A DNA stretch of 64,000 nt from Mucilaginibacter rigui (lineage in GTDB: Bacteria > Bacteroidota > Bacteroidia > Sphingobacteriales > Sphingobacteriaceae). Location of the stretch: assembly GCF_014773275.1 (NCBI RefSeq), contig NZ_JACWMW010000001.1, forward strand, positions 1,364,001-1,428,000, in the 5' to 3' direction. The notes under the pieces are model-generated. The model was given only the letters and a program-made list of their open reading frames with translations. It searched no databases and was not told the DNA's origin. Position numbers and translations under genes: made by a program. Positions 61,405 through 64,000 of the stretch are shown here, in pieces. Each line of letters begins with the position of its first letter. Position 1 is the stretch's first letter.

Positions 61405-62472
61405 TTACCACTTAAACGTCTTCGTAATAAAAGCTATCAGATCATCGGCCATTGCCTGCTGTTCTTTTTCGCTGGGATGGCCGGGTGTGTTTTTATAAGC
61501 AAAGAAGTGTGTATAGATATTTTTATCCTGTAAACCGGTTATAGCTTTTTCAATATAGCCCGGCCATGGCGAGCCTTCTTTAGTGGCATCCATAGCACCT
61601 AATGCGCATATAATTTTGGCTTTTGGATATTTACCCCTAACTAAGGTGATGAATTTCTGATACGACTTTATAATAAACTCCGGTGTTGGCGGCGTGGTGC
61701 CAAACAGCCTTTTAAACTCCGGGTAATCTTTATTTTTGGTGAGCCAGGCATCATTCTGGCCAAGGTTTACAATCACCAGCTCGGGAGTGTACTTCTTAAA
61801 ATCCCATTTGGCGGTCGAGTCGTGCGCACTTACTCGATCGTAAATATCGGGGGTGGTATAATTAAACCAGCTTATTAAAAAACCTATCCCGCTTTTTGAT
61901 ATGGAGTGATAATATGCATCAAAATGGCGCGCAGTAATATTAGCATAGCTTTTGTACCCGTTCTCAAACTCGGCTGTGCCCCTGTCTTTACCCTCAATAT
62001 CTTCAATGGCATACCCACAGGTAATAGAATTACCATAATACTCTATTTTATGGGCAAAGTTTGGCGGCGGCAATATCTTACCATCTATATTAAAACTGTA
62101 AAACGATAATGTACCCATATCATACTCGGTACGTTTAAATAATTCCAGGCGGTGTTTGCCTTTTGGCAAACCGGTTACCAGTGTATATTCGGTTGGGGTT
62201 TGAGCAGGCTGGATGGCTGTATTGGTTACTTTGCCATCAACCACCACAGTTACCCTGTCCATGCCGGTATTATCTTTTAAAGTAGCCTTAGCAGCGGTGC
62301 CTTCAAAGTTTATCAATACGGACGATGCCGTCCAGGTGAGCTTCGCCGCGCTGTCGGTAAGCGCTATCCTGCCCATAAATTTGATATTATGGTTATCAAA
62401 ATTGATAATGGTTTGCGCACGGCTGGTAAACGTGGCAAGTGCTAAGGACAGAAAAAATGCAAAACGTTTCAT
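61405..62472 (-). CDS. CE2-type SGNH/GDSL esterase
   Basis: A 355-residue secreted esterase. The signal peptide is at residues 1-19. A beta-sandwich (about 25-130) like the N-terminal domain of carbohydrate esterase family 2 is followed by an SGNH hydrolase domain (about 140-355). Catalytic Ser is in YYGNSITCGYA (about 144-154), Asn/Gly in VNLGQNDAW, and the His in NTPGHPSEKEQ (about 333). CE2 enzymes remove acetyl groups from xylan or other sugars. It is monocistronic, with a repeat element just upstream. Confidence 0.85.
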   Translation of the reverse strand: MKRFAFFLSLALATFTSRAQTIINFDNHNIKFMGRIALTDSAAKLTWTASSVLINFEGTAAKATLKDNTGMDRVTVVVDGKVTNTAIQPAQTPTEYTLVTGLPKGKHRLELFKRTEYDMGTLSFYSFNIDGKILPPPNFAHKIEYYGNSITCGYAIEDIEGKDRGTAEFENGYKSYANITARHFDAYYHSISKSGIGFLISWFNYTTPDIYDRVSAHDSTAKWDFKKYTPELVIVNLGQNDAWLTKNKDYPEFKRLFGTTPPTPEFIIKSYQKFITLVRGKYPKAKIICALGAMDATKEGSPWPGYIEKAITGLQDKNIYTHFFAYKNTPGHPSEKEQQAMADDLIAFITKTFKW

Positions 62473-62502
62473 GTGTTAAGTATTGTTTTATTAACTCTTT
62501 CA

Positions 62503-62600
62503 CTTGTCATGCTGAAATTTTGCAGCACTTATTCGCCGCCATGCCTATTCGTTATGCACAGTTCGCGAATAGATCTTTCGTTATCGCTCAGGACGACAAG
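62503..62600. repeat. Dispersed repeat family 3
   Basis: CTTGTCATGCTGA ... TCAGGACGACAAG arms flank a GC-richer centre with AGATCTTTCG-like sequence. It resembles the common intergenic CCTGAGCG/GAAAGATCT repeats of bacteria and sits between the CE2 gene start and the mutS2 stop. Confidence 0.6.
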
Positions 62601-62618
62601 TTGAAATAAATTCCGTAT

Positions 62619-64000
62619 TTATTTTAAATATACATAAGTAATACCGTCACCGCCCCTGTCGGGGTGCTCATCTTCCATGCGGTCAACCTGGTCGTACTTT
62701 TTAAGGTATTGGCGTATCATCTTTCTTAAAATGCCATCCCCTTTACCATGTAATATCTTCAGGTTGCCAAAACCCATCATTAAAGCGCGGTCAAACAGTT
62801 TTTCAATCGCAAACAAAGCATCCTCAGTACGCATACCTCTTACATCAATCTCGGGGCTAAAACTGGCTATATCGCTGGTATGGCTGGTCATTGATTTGCG
62901 CAATTCCTTCGGCACAGCGGCTTTGGTAACTTTCTCTAAACGTTTACGTTTTACCACGGTGCGCAATTCACCCATGGCAATCACTACGTTGTCCTTTATT
63001 AGTTCGATGATCTGCCCGGTGGTATCACCATCTATCAGTTTCACCCAATCGCCGGGTTTAAGTTCCCCGTCGGTTGCAACAATAGGTTTTACCACATCTT
63101 GCTTAACCGTATTTTTCTTAACCTCGTTGTTTAAATTTTCGCGCAGGGTACGGGTAACTTCCTTATCGGCATTGCTGCTCTTTATTTCGGCAATGGTATT
63201 TTCAACCAGCTTATTTGCATTCAGGATGATGTTTTTTGCTTCCTGTTTTGCTTCCTTCAGCAGCGTTTTGCGGTTTTCATCCAAAAAGCTTTTCAGCTCC
63301 TCGTTTTCGGCAAGCAGGCTATCCACACGGCGCTGCTGTCTGTCCAGCTTTTGTTTGGTATCGAAGATCTCTTTCTTCTCGCGTTCCAGGTCAACCAGCA
63401 GGCTATCTACCTTTTTTTGGCCGCTGCTTATTTTGTTTTTAGCCAGGTTTAATACATTTTGCGGCAGGCCGATCTTCTGGGCTATCTCAAAAGCGTACGA
63501 ACTGCCGGGTTTGCCTACCTCCAGCATGTACATTGGCAGCATTTCGGTATTGTTAAACAACATGGAAGCGTTCTCTATGCCTTCGGTGTTGCTGGCGAAG
63601 ATCTTTAAATTAGAATAGTGCGTGGTAACCATGCCCCTCACCTTTTTATGGTTCAAAGCTTCCAATACGGCTTCGGCTATCGGGCCGCCAAACTGCGGGT
63701 CGGTACCGGTACCAAACTCATCAATCAGTATCAGCGTTTTACCGTTGGCATCCTCAACAAACTTTTTCATTTTTGAAAGGTGCGCGCTGTAAGTACTCAA
63801 ATCACTTTCTATCGACTGGTCATCACCAATATCAACAAACAACTGCTTAAACACGCCTGCCACGCTATCGGGACTTGCGGGTATCAATAAGCCCGCCTGT
63901 ACCATCATTTGCAGCAGGCCAACGGTTTTCATGCAGACAGATTTACCGCCTGCATTCGGCCCAGAAACCACAATAACGCGTGTACCTTCATCAATGGCCA
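62619..64000 (-). CDS. mutS2: Endonuclease MutS2, C-terminal part
   Basis: The 3' part of MutS2, open to the window edge, with about 460 codons visible. Walker A GPNAGGKS and Walker B LILIDEFGTGTDP form the ATPase; a long Lys/Glu-rich coiled coil (about 180-280 of the visible part) follows, then a KOW-like region (LKPGDWVKLIDG) and a C-terminal Smr nuclease domain with DVRGM and LKILHGKGDGILR. MutS2 acts on branched DNA and on collided ribosomes. The GTG at 63971 is internal: the sequence upstream continues in frame (AIDEGTRVIV). The usual full length is near 780-800, so about 330 residues are missing. Confidence 0.95.
   Translation of the reverse strand, partial: AIDEGTRVIVVSGPNAGGKSVCMKTVGLLQMMVQAGLLIPASPDSVAGVFKQLFVDIGDDQSIESDLSTYSAHLSKMKKFVEDANGKTLILIDEFGTGTDPQFGGPIAEAVLEALNHKKVRGMVTTHYSNLKIFASNTEGIENASMLFNNTEMLPMYMLEVGKPGSSYAFEIAQKIGLPQNVLNLAKNKISSGQKKVDSLLVDLEREKKEIFDTKQKLDRQQRRVDSLLAENEELKSFLDENRKTLLKEAKQEAKNIILNANKLVENTIAEIKSSNADKEVTRTLRENLNNEVKKNTVKQDVVKPIVATDGELKPGDWVKLIDGDTTGQIIELIKDNVVIAMGELRTVVKRKRLEKVTKAAVPKELRKSMTSHTSDIASFSPEIDVRGMRTEDALFAIEKLFDRALMMGFGNLKILHGKGDGILRKMIRQYLKKYDQVDRMEDEHPDRGGDGITYVYLK

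Noticed and set aside
62677..63618. A 313-codon plus-strand ORF opposite mutS2
   Set aside because: It is Ser/Phe/Leu-rich, the typical complement of a Lys/Glu-rich coiled coil; mutS2 motifs on the other strand are unambiguous.

Overview
The window looks like a chromosomal segment of a Bacteroidota bacterium, most likely family Sphingobacteriaceae (Mucilaginibacter/Pedobacter-like). Reasons: moderate GC; weak or absent Shine-Dalgarno sequences; several upstream regions with the Bacteroidota promoter form (T)TTG-N16-21-TAnnTTTG; a BtuB/BtuG cobalamin-uptake pair under a cobalamin riboswitch; futalosine-pathway menaquinone genes; an ECF42-type sigma factor; and a direct-sulfhydrylation methionine operon behind a SAM riboswitch. 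I see no rRNA, tRNA, CRISPR array, insertion sequence or prophage. The genus is inference.

Layout. 1-9.3 kb: end of purC, a STAS protein, RNase Z, an envelope cluster (MCE/MlaD protein and cell-wall amidase, divergent from an LptD-like protein), cinA and an acyltransferase E2. 9.4-16.1 kb: a GT87-like membrane protein, then the sulfur/methionine block hom-metX-metY, with metB upstream. 16.2-18.9 kb: mqnE, a histidine phosphatase and mqnA. 19-27.7 kb: SDR, a PepSY-like secreted protein, cold-shock protein, MFS transporter, hemF, gyrA and two TPR proteins (the second runs to 29.0 kb). 29.1-38.7 kb: NIPSNAP and SDR proteins, a DUF4442/GNAT/AlbA_2/MATE run, and a histone-deacetylase-like/bestrophin/kynureninase run. 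38.7-42.7 kb: a shortened 3-methyladenine glycosylase, free-methionine-sulfoxide reductase, a CrtA-like protein and a sirtuin. 42.7-47.1 kb: repeat-rich spacer, then the cobalamin operon. 47.2-51.5 kb: SRPBCC protein and thrS-infC-rpmI-rplT. 51.6-64 kb: DinB, an EreA-like esterase, serA, serC, rpe, a YciI/YciI/ECF42 set, a CoA-transferase, a disordered acidic protein, a CE2-type esterase and the 3' part of mutS2.

Most striking observation. The metY-metX-hom operon has a layered 5' leader: a good promoter, a SAM riboswitch, and then a 37-codon open reading frame (14561-14674, minus strand) not in any standard gene list. Its last nine residues are seven cysteines plus one Ile and one Met, ending in five consecutive Cys codons before UGA. 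The Cys codons lie in a potential hairpin followed by a U-rich stretch. This suggests the operon reads both SAM and cysteinyl-tRNA supply. The codons are read directly from the sequence; the regulatory role is inference.

Other points of interest: an in-frame internal deletion in the 3-methyladenine glycosylase, a small membrane protein in the cobalamin operon, at least four families of intergenic palindromic repeats (including period-8 inverted arrays), and twin inverted repeats before the PepSY-like gene.
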